The translations under genes and the position numbers were made by a program. The notes beneath the pieces were generated by a model that ran no database searches, was not told the origin of the DNA, and saw only the letters and a program-made list of their open reading frames with translations. Positions 1-5,438 of a stretch of 11,604 nucleotides of DNA are shown here, in pieces (the first letter of the stretch is position 1; each line of letters opens with the position of its first letter). The DNA is from Tardiphaga sp. (GTDB taxonomy: Bacteria; Pseudomonadota; Alphaproteobacteria; Rhizobiales; Xanthobacteraceae), in NCBI GenBank assembly GCA_014377915.1, contig JACMOT010000491.1, positions 1 through 11,604 of the forward strand, in the 5' to 3' direction.

Positions 1-67
1 ACCGAACGGATCGCACGGTCCGTTTCAGATGATTCCTTCGAGACTTCGGTTAAGTCCTTGAATCATT

Positions 68-141
68 TGGGGAATGGTGTAACGGTAGCACAACAGACTC
101 TGACTCTGTTTGTCTAGGTTCAAATCCTAGTTCCCCAGCCA
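68..141 (+). tRNA. tRNA-Gln, anticodon CTG, CCA end encoded
   Basis: The sequence folds into a complete cloverleaf. The acceptor stem pairs TGGGGAA (68-74) with TTCCCCA (131-137). The D stem is GTG/CAC. The anticodon stem is ACAGA/TCTGT around the loop CTCTGAC, giving anticodon CTG, which reads the glutamine codon CAG. The T stem CTAGG/CCTAG closes the loop TTCAAAT. The weak first pair U1-A72 and the discriminator G138 are typical identity features of bacterial tRNA-Gln. The terminal CCA (139-141) is encoded in the DNA. Total length is 74 nt. There is no convincing promoter upstream; only two small inverted repeats are visible (5-24 and 42-56). Confidence 0.97.
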
Positions 142-156
142 GCTTTGGTAAGTCGT
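140..156 (+). repeat. imperfect direct repeat, copy 1, overlapping the tRNA-Gln 3' end
   Basis: The 17-mer beginning CAGCTTTGG at the last two bases of the tRNA recurs at 679-695 with 15 of 17 positions identical. The mismatches fall at the tenth and eleventh positions. Direct repeats at tRNA 3' ends can mark integration scars. Here the similarity does not extend back into the T arm, so the resemblance may be chance. Confidence 0.35.
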
Positions 157-174
157 GGCAAAATCAACGATATT

Positions 175-188
175 GGCTGATTGCAGCC
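175..188 (+). other. small hairpin downstream of tRNA-Gln
   Basis: GGCTG (175-179) and CAGCC (184-188) are perfect complements around the four-base loop ATTG, 33 bases after the tRNA. No T tract follows, so this is at best a weak terminator or processing hairpin. The rest of 142-313 shows only a short tandem CATCGTGCG (217-225 and 227-235). Confidence 0.25.
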
Positions 189-313
189 TGCGAAAACGTC
201 GCGGTTCCCAACTCGACATCGTGCGTCATCGTGCGCGTCTAAATTGCATTCAGAGTCTTCCCGCCTGGTCAGTATTGATCTAACCTGCGCCATCGGACGC
301 TGGGGAGTTTCAA

Positions 314-490
314 ATGTCGGCATACACGCAAATTGCGGTTACGACGCGCGAGCGATTCATGCAGATGGCTCAGGACGAAATGGCTGCTTTTGAAAAAAGA
401 GAGGCCGAGTTCATGAAGAAGGATCGCGCGGAGCGCGCCAATCAACTTCATCTTCCATTCGGTGACAACGTCCAATGGGCCGCCGCCTGA
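314..490 (+). CDS. small hypothetical protein, 58 residues
   Basis: I do not recognise a family. The frame from ATG 314 to TGA 488-490 encodes 58 residues. It has a strong Shine-Dalgarno sequence, GGGGAG (302-307), six bases before the ATG. The product is highly charged and probably a soluble, largely helical protein: residues about 12-43 are rich in Glu, Lys, Arg, Met and Ala, with an acidic/basic stretch around EKREAEFMKKDRAERA. The C-terminus ends in WAAA. There is no signal peptide, membrane segment or cysteine. It stands alone between the tRNA and the chemoreceptor, each some distance away, so context gives no function. The good ribosome binding site and helical composition support a real gene; the shortness is the main doubt. 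Confidence 0.6.
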   Translation: MSAYTQIAVTTRERFMQMAQDEMAAFEKREAEFMKKDRAERANQLHLPFGDNVQWAAA

Positions 491-678
491 CTTTCACCAA
501 CTGAGGCGTTGCGCGACGGCGTCTGTTCGATGCGCATCCATTCGCGCGGCAGCTCAGCCGCCGTGTCCCACCATAGGGCGATGGTCAAGTTTGAGCAGGG
601 TGTCCATTTTTTTGCCCCGCAGACGCATCAGGACTGACGGAAAGCTTCAGCTTTATCGTTAAATCCATCAGTTTTGTT

Positions 679-695
679 CAGCTTTGGCTAGTCGT
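679..695 (+). repeat. imperfect direct repeat, copy 2
   Basis: This is the second copy of the 17-mer found at the tRNA-Gln 3' end (140-156), 15 of 17 identical and in the same orientation, 539 bases downstream. The 58-residue gene lies between the copies. No integrase gene is present between them. Confidence 0.35.
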
Positions 696-744
696 CCGTG
701 AACGTTGCCGCGAACTCAGCGTTTGCGGATGGGACGGTTTACCT

Positions 745-761
745 GGAATTCATACAATTCC
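745..761. promoter_or_regulatory. perfect inverted repeat upstream of the chemoreceptor
   Basis: GGAATT (745-750) and AATTCC (756-761) are exact reverse complements separated by CATAC. The repeat lies in the locally AT-rich segment about 155 bases before the receptor ATG. The form suits a dimeric regulator, but no known operator is recognised and the arms are short. Confidence 0.25.
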
Positions 762-899
762 GACAGATTGTACGTATCATACTACGCTGAACCATATTCC
801 GAATTTCATTTTATGTCGTGCCGCGGGTTGATTTCAGCCGCGTTCCGAGGCTGTCCATTTCAAAGTCTTCCGCAGTTTGCGGACAAACGGTCAATGACC

Positions 900-905
900 G
901 AGGGG
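900..905 (+). promoter_or_regulatory. Shine-Dalgarno sequence fixing the chemoreceptor start
   Basis: GAGGGG lies nine bases before ATG 915. It favours that start over the in-frame ATG at 894, which sits before this element, and over the TTG at 705. The protein from 915 also begins in the usual way for this family, with a short basic stretch running straight into the first membrane helix. Confidence 0.7.
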
Positions 906-914
906 TGTTTTTCC

Positions 915-2606
915 ATGCTTGCCAGCCTTTCCATTCGCGTAAAGATCACCGTTGTCCTGTCATTTCTGTTGATCGCCATGGCGGGGATGGGGCTGCTCGC
1001 ACTGCGCAAGATGCAGGCGATCAATGCCAATGCCGTCGATATCGAGACCAAGTGGCTGCCCAGCATCCGCGAGCTCGGCAATCTGCGCGCCGGCATCATC
1101 ACCTACCGCAATGTCATCCGGCAGCACATGCTTGACGAAACGCTGGAGGAAAAGCTGGCCAGCGAAAAGACCCTCGAGGGCGTGGTCACGCGCAACAATG
1201 CCATCCGCGTCGAATACGAAAAGGTCATCAGCTCGCCGGAGGAAATGGCGATCTACCGGGAATGGGGCCAGCTGTGGGACGCCTACAAGAAGGGCACGCG
1301 GGACGTGATGGAGCTGTCGCGAAACAGCGTCGGCCGGGCTCCGCGCGAGGCGAATGCCATGAACGTCAAGACGGTCAATCCGATCGGGCTCAAGGCTGAC
1401 GAACTGCTCACCAAGGATATCGAGCTCAACAACAAAGGAGCCGAAATTGCCACGCTGGACGCCAACGCCAACTATGATTCCGCCTTCATCGTGCTGTCGG
1501 TCATCATGGGTGTTGCCGTCGTCATCGGCATCGGAGTCGGGATCTACCTGGTGAAGGACGTCTCCGGCGGCATCGCATCGATCGTCAGGCCGATGCAGGC
1601 GCTCGGCGCCGGAGATCTCACGGCGACGGTGCCACATCAGGGGATGAACACCGAGATCGGATCGATGGGCGATGCGCTGCAGCTGTTCAAGCAGGCGCTG
1701 ATCGACAAGAGGGCGGCGGATCAGGCCGGCATGGTCGAAGCCGAAGCCAAGATCGAGCGGGGTCGACGCGTCGACGGCATCACGCGCAATTTCGAATCCC
1801 TGATCGGAGAGATCGTCGACAAGGTTTCTTCGGCGTCGACGCAGCTGGAAAGCTCGGCCGGCACGCTGAAGGCCAGTGCCACACGCTCGCAGGAACTCAC
1901 CACGGTCGTCGCCGCGGCGTCGGAGAAGGCTTCGAGCAATGTGCAGTCGGTGGCGTCCGCTACCGAGGAGATGGCGTCTTCAGTCAATGAGATCAGCCGG
2001 CAGGTGCAGGAATCATCGACCATTGCCAACCAGGCCGTCGAGCAGGCCCGCAAGACCAACGACCGCGTCGCTCAGCTCGCCCAGGCGGCCTCGCGGATCG
2101 GCGATGTCGTCGAACTCATCAATACCATCGCAGGCCAGACCAATTTGCTGGCGCTGAATGCGACCATCGAGGCGGCCCGTGCCGGTGAAGCGGGGCGCGG
2201 CTTCGCGGTCGTCGCCTCTGAAGTGAAAGCGCTGGCAGAGCAGACGGCCAAGGCGACCGGCGAAATCAGCACGCAGATCTCCGGCATCCAGGCGGCGACA
2301 AGGGAATCCGTCGGCGCCATCAAGGAGATCGGCGACACGATCGGCCGGATGTCGGAGATCGCCGCGACGATTGCGTCGGCGGTGGAGGAACAGGGGGCTG
2401 CGACGCAGGAGATTTCCCGCAACGTGCAGCAGGCGGCGCAGGGCACGGTGCAGGTATCATCCAACATCACCGACGTGCAGCGCGGCGCCTCCGAGACCGG
2501 CTCGGCTTCGTCCCAGGTATTTTCCGCCGCGCAGTCGCTGTCATCCGATAGCCATCGGCTGAAGGCGGAAGTCGGTAATTTCCTCAGCGCCGTGCGCGCC
2601 GCATAG
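915..2606 (+). CDS. methyl-accepting chemotaxis protein, transmembrane, four-helix-bundle sensor
   Basis: A 563-residue inner-membrane chemoreceptor that senses a periplasmic signal and controls a CheA kinase through its cytoplasmic hairpin. Order of parts: membrane helix 1 (about 11-30); a helical periplasmic domain of the 4HB_MCP type (about 31-188); membrane helix 2 (190-213); a HAMP linker (about 214-264, with the RPM and GAGDL motifs); and the signalling domain (about 290-555). The hairpin tip is highly conserved around residues 405-430 ([19 protein letters not shown], then [19 protein letters not shown]). The C-terminus (NFLSAVRAA) lacks the NWETF-type pentapeptide used to tether CheR in enteric bacteria. 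The start at 915 is chosen over 894 and 705 from the ribosome binding site. The ligand cannot be inferred. cheR follows after 172 bases, too far to assume one transcript, but the two probably work together. Confidence 0.95.
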   Translation: MLASLSIRVKITVVLSFLLIAMAGMGLLALRKMQAINANAVDIETKWLPSIRELGNLRAGIITYRNVIRQHMLDETLEEKLASEKTLEGVVTRNNAIRVEYEKVISSPEEMAIYREWGQLWDAYKKGTRDVMELSRNSVGRAPREANAMNVKTVNPIGLKADELLTKDIELNNKGAEIATLDANANYDSAFIVLSVIMGVAVVIGIGVGIYLVKDVSGGIASIVRPMQALGAGDLTATVPHQGMNTEIGSMGDALQLFKQALIDKRAADQAGMVEAEAKIERGRRVDGITRNFESLIGEIVDKVSSASTQLESSAGTLKASATRSQELTTVVAAASEKASSNVQSVASATEEMASSVNEISRQVQESSTIANQAVEQARKTNDRVAQLAQAASRIGDVVELINTIAGQTNLLALNATIEAARAGEAGRGFAVVASEVKALAEQTAKATGEISTQISGIQAATRESVGAIKEIGDTIGRMSEIAATIASAVEEQGAATQEISRNVQQAAQGTVQVSSNITDVQRGASETGSASSQVFSAAQSLSSDSHRLKAEVGNFLSAVRAA

Positions 2607-2778
2607 ACCGTTCACATCACAATTACGGCCCTTCATCTTGGTGATCTCTTAGTCATTGTCTGGAACGATGATGGTGAATATCCGCAAGCCACGCGCGGAA
2701 AATTGTACCACAGGCCGTCTATCGACTGAAACCAATAGAACATCCGCCATTTCTGACGTTGCGTATTAGAAAGATACC
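2607..2778. other. 172-base intergenic region between chemoreceptor and cheR
   Basis: This stretch is somewhat AT-richer than the flanking genes, and no gene fits. A weak hairpin TCCGC/GCGGA (2681-2685 with 2695-2699, nine-base loop) is followed by AAAATTGT. It is too weak to call a terminator. A promoter for cheR could lie here, but none is clear. Confidence 0.4.
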
Positions 2779-3660
2779 ATGACACCTTTCGATTATGAGT
2801 ACTTGCAGAAAATCCTCAAGGATCGTTCCGGACTGATGCTGTCGGCGGACAAGAAGTATCTGCTGGAGAGCCGATTGTTGCCGCTGGCCCGTGATGCGGG
2901 CCTTGCCGGTATCAGCGACCTCGTGGTCAAGATGAAGGGCGGCTCGGAGCCGATGATCGCCAGCGTGGTGGAGGCGATGACCACCAATGAGACGTTCTTC
3001 TTCCGCGACAAGACGCCGTTCGATCACTTCAAGGATACCGTGCTCCCCGAGCTGATCAAGGCGCGCGGCGGCAAGCGCAGCCTGCGAATCTGGTGCGCCG
3101 CCGGCTCCACGGGGCAGGAGCCTTATTCGCTTGCCATGATCCTGAAGGATATGGGCGCCGCGCTGAACGGCTGGCGGTTTGAGATCGTCGCGACCGATAT
3201 TTCACCGGAGGTTTTGGAGAAGTCGCGCGCCGGACTTTATACCCAATTTGAAGTGCAGCGTGGCCTGCCGATCACGGCGCTGGTCAAGCACTTCGTCCAG
3301 GCCGGGACCATGTGGCAACTCAACGCCGATATACGCGCGCTGGTGCAGTTCAGGCAGTTCAACTTGCTGCAGGACTTCGCGCCGCTTGGCAAATTTGACA
3401 TCATCTTCTGCCGCAACGTTCTGATCTACTTCGATCAGCCAACCAAGAGCGATGTCTTCAACCGGCTTGCGAAAGTGAGCGAGCCGGATGGTTATCTATT
3501 CCTCGGCGCGGCGGAAACCGTTGTCGGCCTTACCGACAAATACCGGGTCTGCCCCAACCGGCGCGGTGTCTACCTGCCGAACGATGCGCGCGCGGCGCCA
3601 TCGATCGTGCCGGGCATGGCCAGCGGCGCGAAGCTGACCTCGGCGCGGGCGGGCAAGTAG
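2779..3660 (+). CDS. cheR: CheR chemotaxis receptor glutamate methyltransferase
   Basis: A cytoplasmic SAM-dependent enzyme of 293 residues, normal for CheR, which methylates glutamates on chemoreceptors for adaptation. The N-terminal helical CheR_N domain (about 1-75) ends in the conserved TTNETFFFRD (68-77), including the family's catalytic-site arginine (R76). The SAM motif is IWCAAGSTGQEPYS (104-117), followed by TDIS (139-142) with the ribose-contacting aspartate D140, and CRNVLIYFD (211-219). By comparison with the enteric sequence from memory, the beta-subdomain loop before residue 190 is about four residues shorter. A short loop is typical of CheRs that do not need a receptor pentapeptide, which fits the neighbouring receptor lacking one. 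The ribosome binding site is weak (AGAAAG, five bases before the ATG). The stop is nine bases before the next gene, so the two are probably co-transcribed. Confidence 0.95.
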   Translation: MTPFDYEYLQKILKDRSGLMLSADKKYLLESRLLPLARDAGLAGISDLVVKMKGGSEPMIASVVEAMTTNETFFFRDKTPFDHFKDTVLPELIKARGGKRSLRIWCAAGSTGQEPYSLAMILKDMGAALNGWRFEIVATDISPEVLEKSRAGLYTQFEVQRGLPITALVKHFVQAGTMWQLNADIRALVQFRQFNLLQDFAPLGKFDIIFCRNVLIYFDQPTKSDVFNRLAKVSEPDGYLFLGAAETVVGLTDKYRVCPNRRGVYLPNDARAAPSIVPGMASGAKLTSARAGK

Positions 3661-3669
3661 GGTCAATCC

Positions 3670-3990
3670 ATGGCAGCCGAGAATATTGGGCCCGAAAAAG
3701 TCACCTTCGGGCGTGGCTACAGCGTCTGGATCATGGCCATTGATGGTACCTGGCGACGCAGTTGCCTGCTGAAAGCAGTGTCCGCCAATGATGCCGAACT
3801 GATCTTTGAAGGTTCGATCGAAGGGCTCAATCTGAAGGAATTCTTCCTGTTGCTGTCATCGACCGGGCTGGCCTATCGTCGCTGCGAACTGGTCAAGGTG
3901 AACGGTACAGAGCTCATTATTCGCTTCCTGAAGGCCAAAGGTGCCAAGAAGTCGACCAAGTCGACGCATGACGACACCGTCGAAGCCTGA
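3670..3990 (+). CDS. small PilZ-like protein, degenerate c-di-GMP-binding motif
   Basis: A soluble 106-residue protein resembling the short PilZ-domain proteins common in Bradyrhizobium and relatives. The domain runs from about residue 18 to 93, with the pattern DGTWRRSC, KAVSANDAEL, LKEFFLLLS, YRRCELV and IIRFLK, where PilZ proteins have the beta-barrel strands. Canonical PilZ domains bind c-di-GMP through RxxxR and (D/N)xSxxG. Here RxxxR is not evident, and the second motif is altered: only the serine is kept, and aspartate replaces the glycine. Ligand binding is therefore doubtful. The C-terminus is a Lys/Thr-rich tail. The start has AGGGT overlapping the cheR stop codon, nine bases downstream of cheR, so the two are likely co-transcribed. 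A role linking c-di-GMP or motility control to chemotaxis is inferred from context only. Confidence 0.8.
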   Translation: MAAENIGPEKVTFGRGYSVWIMAIDGTWRRSCLLKAVSANDAELIFEGSIEGLNLKEFFLLLSSTGLAYRRCELVKVNGTELIIRFLKAKGAKKSTKSTHDDTVEA

Positions 3991-4001
3991 CAGCGTCGCG
4001 A

Positions 4002-4412
4002 TCAACCTTCGCGGTTGCTGGCCGGTGCCTTTGACTCGGCGAGGCATTCATTGACCACCGCGAGCAGCGCCGCCGGTGTGAACGGTTTTCGCAGGCATCG
4101 CGTCGCCCCGAGTTCTATCGCCATTCTCAGAAAATCAGGCGCCGGCGAGCTGTGCTGCGCAAAGGCGTAGCCGGAGATCGCAATCAGCGGCACCAGCGGC
4201 GCGCGCTGATGGAATACACGGACCGACTCGAAACCCCTCATATTGGGCATGAAGATATCGATGATCATGATGTCAAAACGGTCGGCTTCGAGGGCGTGAA
4301 GGCCGCTGACACCGCCGTCCGCGAGCACCGTTTGGAAATCGTGACGCTCCAGCGTCAGCTGGATCGCCCGCGACACCAGCGGATCATCATCAACGACCAG
4401 AATGTGTTTCAT
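4002..4412 (-). CDS. single-domain response regulator (CheY/Spo0F-type receiver)
   Basis: A 136-residue cytoplasmic protein consisting only of a receiver domain, so it acts by phosphorylation-dependent protein contact. The active site is intact: acidic D8-D10 at the end of strand 1 (ILVVDDDP), the phospho-acceptor D52 in IIDIFMP, the switch residue S80 in AISGYA, and K109 in RKPF. Between strand 4 and helix 4 the segment AFAQHSSPAPDFLRMA is somewhat long. A 20-residue tail follows the domain with no DNA-binding or enzymatic output. It converges on the PilZ-like gene with 11 bases between stops. No cognate histidine kinase is nearby, and it need not be the CheY of the upstream receptor. A G-rich stretch (CGGGGGC) before the ATG may serve as ribosome binding site. 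Confidence 0.93.
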   Translation of the reverse strand: MKHILVVDDDPLVSRAIQLTLERHDFQTVLADGGVSGLHALEADRFDIMIIDIFMPNMRGFESVRVFHQRAPLVPLIAISGYAFAQHSSPAPDFLRMAIELGATRCLRKPFTPAALLAVVNECLAESKAPASNREG

Positions 4413-4643
4413 CGTGCGCCCCCGCGAAGGGTTCAGCTGCGGCTGGATCCTTCAATATCCCGCTACCGACTCCGCGACCACGAATCACACCGGCTGTTCA
4501 CAATCGGACAACTGGCCCCGGATGTATGTATAGAACGGGGCATCTTCGGCGTTTGCATCGCGCCCGGCACTGGCATGACCGTTTGTCGGCGGCGGTAGAA
4601 CTTGACGGTTGCCGCCTAGCGCGGCGCGTGAGCAAGGTGCGAC
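4413..4643. promoter_or_regulatory. divergent intergenic region between response regulator and SAM-fold gene
   Basis: These 231 bases must hold promoters for both divergent genes. The visible structure is an inverted repeat GCCCCG (4515-4520) / CGGGGC (4536-4541) around a 15-base AT-rich centre, a layout seen in some operators. A TTGACG at 4602-4607 resembles a -35 box toward the plus strand but has no good -10 partner at normal spacing. No small gene was found. Confidence 0.35.
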
Positions 4644-5372
4644 ATGAGTATCCATTTTGAAGAGCTTGATTACCGTCCTACGCCGATGGGCGTGTTGACA
4701 CTGCGCCGCCGCCGCAAGCCCGGGACGGAGACGGATGTCTACGAGATCAAGCTCGGCGACGAGTTCCTGATGTCGAGCGCCTTCACCGCGGCCGAGATCG
4801 CCCTGGCCGACATCGGGCTGTCGTCGCTGCGTCATGACAGGCTCGACGTGGTCGTTGGCGGTCTCGGTCTTGGCTACACCGCGCAGGCCGCGCTGGCGAA
4901 CCCGCGGGTCGGCTCCCTGGTGGTGATCGACGCCCTGCCGGAAGTGATCGAGTGGCATCGGACGGGGCTGATTCCCGTCGGCAGGGAATTATCCGCCGAT
5001 CCGCGTTGCCGGCTGGTGCACGGCGACTTCTTCACCATGGCGACCTCGGCAGGCGGTGGCCTTGATCCAGAAGCGCCCGGCCGTTGTTTTGACGCGGTGC
5101 TGGTCGATATCGACCACGCGCCCGACCACCTGCTGCATCCTAGCCATGCCGTCCTTTACACGGCGCGGGGCCTCCGGAGTCTATCGGCGCATCTCAAGCC
5201 CGGCGGCGTGTTCGCGCTGTGGTCGAACGATCCGCCGGAGCCGGCGTTCGAGGCGCGGCTGGCCGAAATGTTCGGCGCCGTGCGGTCTCACGTGGTGAGT
5301 TTCGAGAACCTCAGCGGCGAAGAGGAAGTGTCCAACACGGTCTATGTCGGCACGAAGAAGGACGCCGCTTAG
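4644..5372 (+). CDS. spermidine-synthase-like SAM-dependent protein
   Basis: A soluble 242-residue protein with a Rossmann SAM-binding fold of the spermidine synthase superfamily. Visible parts: a short N-terminal beta region with TPMGVLTLRRRR (13-24); motif I VVVGGLGLGYT (69-79); the acidic end of strand 2 at D96 (VVIDALPEVIEWHR); VHGDFF around 126-131; FDAVLVDIDHAPDH around 152-165, at the position of the catalytic loop; and LKPGGVFALWSND around 192-204. True aminopropyltransferases use aspartates near the motif II and FDAVLVD loops. I cannot confirm the putrescine-binding residues, so a methyltransferase or other SAM-fold role is equally possible. The start has AAGGTG (4634-4639) four bases before ATG. 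It appears monocistronic, and its convergent neighbour is the efflux operon. Confidence 0.8.
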   Translation: MSIHFEELDYRPTPMGVLTLRRRRKPGTETDVYEIKLGDEFLMSSAFTAAEIALADIGLSSLRHDRLDVVVGGLGLGYTAQAALANPRVGSLVVIDALPEVIEWHRTGLIPVGRELSADPRCRLVHGDFFTMATSAGGGLDPEAPGRCFDAVLVDIDHAPDHLLHPSHAVLYTARGLRSLSAHLKPGGVFALWSNDPPEPAFEARLAEMFGAVRSHVVSFENLSGEEEVSNTVYVGTKKDAA

Positions 5373-5394
5373 AATTGGCCTCTGATACTCGGCG

Positions 5395-5420
5395 GTCGTG
5401 CCCGCGCAGGCGGGGACGAC
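5395..5420. repeat. intergenic palindrome between convergent genes, possible bidirectional terminator
   Basis: GTCGT (5395-5399) pairs with ACGAC (5416-5420), and CCCGC (5401-5405) pairs with GCGGG (5410-5414). The loop is GCAG and there is one G-G mismatch. This GC-rich hairpin type, with a CCCGC-to-GCGGG core flanked by GTCGT or GTCAT, is in my recollection widely dispersed between genes in Bradyrhizobium-type genomes. It lies between the stops of the SAM-fold gene (5372) and the RND gene (5439), where it could end transcription from both sides. No T tract follows, so intrinsic termination is not assured. Confidence 0.6.
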
Positions 5421-5438
5421 GGCTGATAGGTCACCGTT

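Larger units (their letters stand above)
491..914. other. 424-base non-coding stretch, leader/promoter region of the chemoreceptor
   Basis: No convincing gene lies here. The first part (491-700) has mixed composition and contains the inverted repeat AAAGC-TTCA-GCTTT (641-654) and the nonamer TTCAGCTTT twice (646-654 and 677-685), 31 bases apart. The part from about 740 to 830 is clearly more AT-rich than its surroundings and carries the palindrome at 745-761 and two ATTCCGA copies (757-763 and 796-802). This is the most likely place for the chemoreceptor promoter, but no -35/-10 pair is clear enough to call. The chemoreceptor frame stays open back to a TTG at 705, which I take as chance. Confidence 0.5.

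Noticed and set aside
1..67. Two inverted repeats (5-24 and 42-56) before the tRNA as a promoter or terminator
   Set aside because: The stems are short (five and six pairs), no T tract or clear -35/-10 pair is present, and the upstream gene is outside the window.
705..914. In-frame extension of the chemoreceptor to a TTG at 705
   Set aside because: The extra 70 residues have no family resemblance and are coded by AT-rich intergenic-like DNA. A good Shine-Dalgarno sequence and the normal family N-terminus point to ATG 915.
960..1637. 225-residue open frame on the minus strand
   Set aside because: It is antisense to the chemoreceptor sensor domain; Asp/Gly/Arg-rich shadow of a high-GC gene.
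2681..2699. Possible terminator after the chemoreceptor
   Set aside because: The stem is only five pairs with a nine-base loop and no T tract, so it is not distinguishable from chance.
4003..4017. Hairpin CAACC/GGTTG between the convergent PilZ-like and response regulator genes
   Set aside because: It is short, overlaps the response regulator's coding end, and no T run follows on either strand.
4152..4598. 148-residue open frame on the plus strand
   Set aside because: It is mostly antisense to the response regulator and runs into the intergenic region with no domain resemblance.
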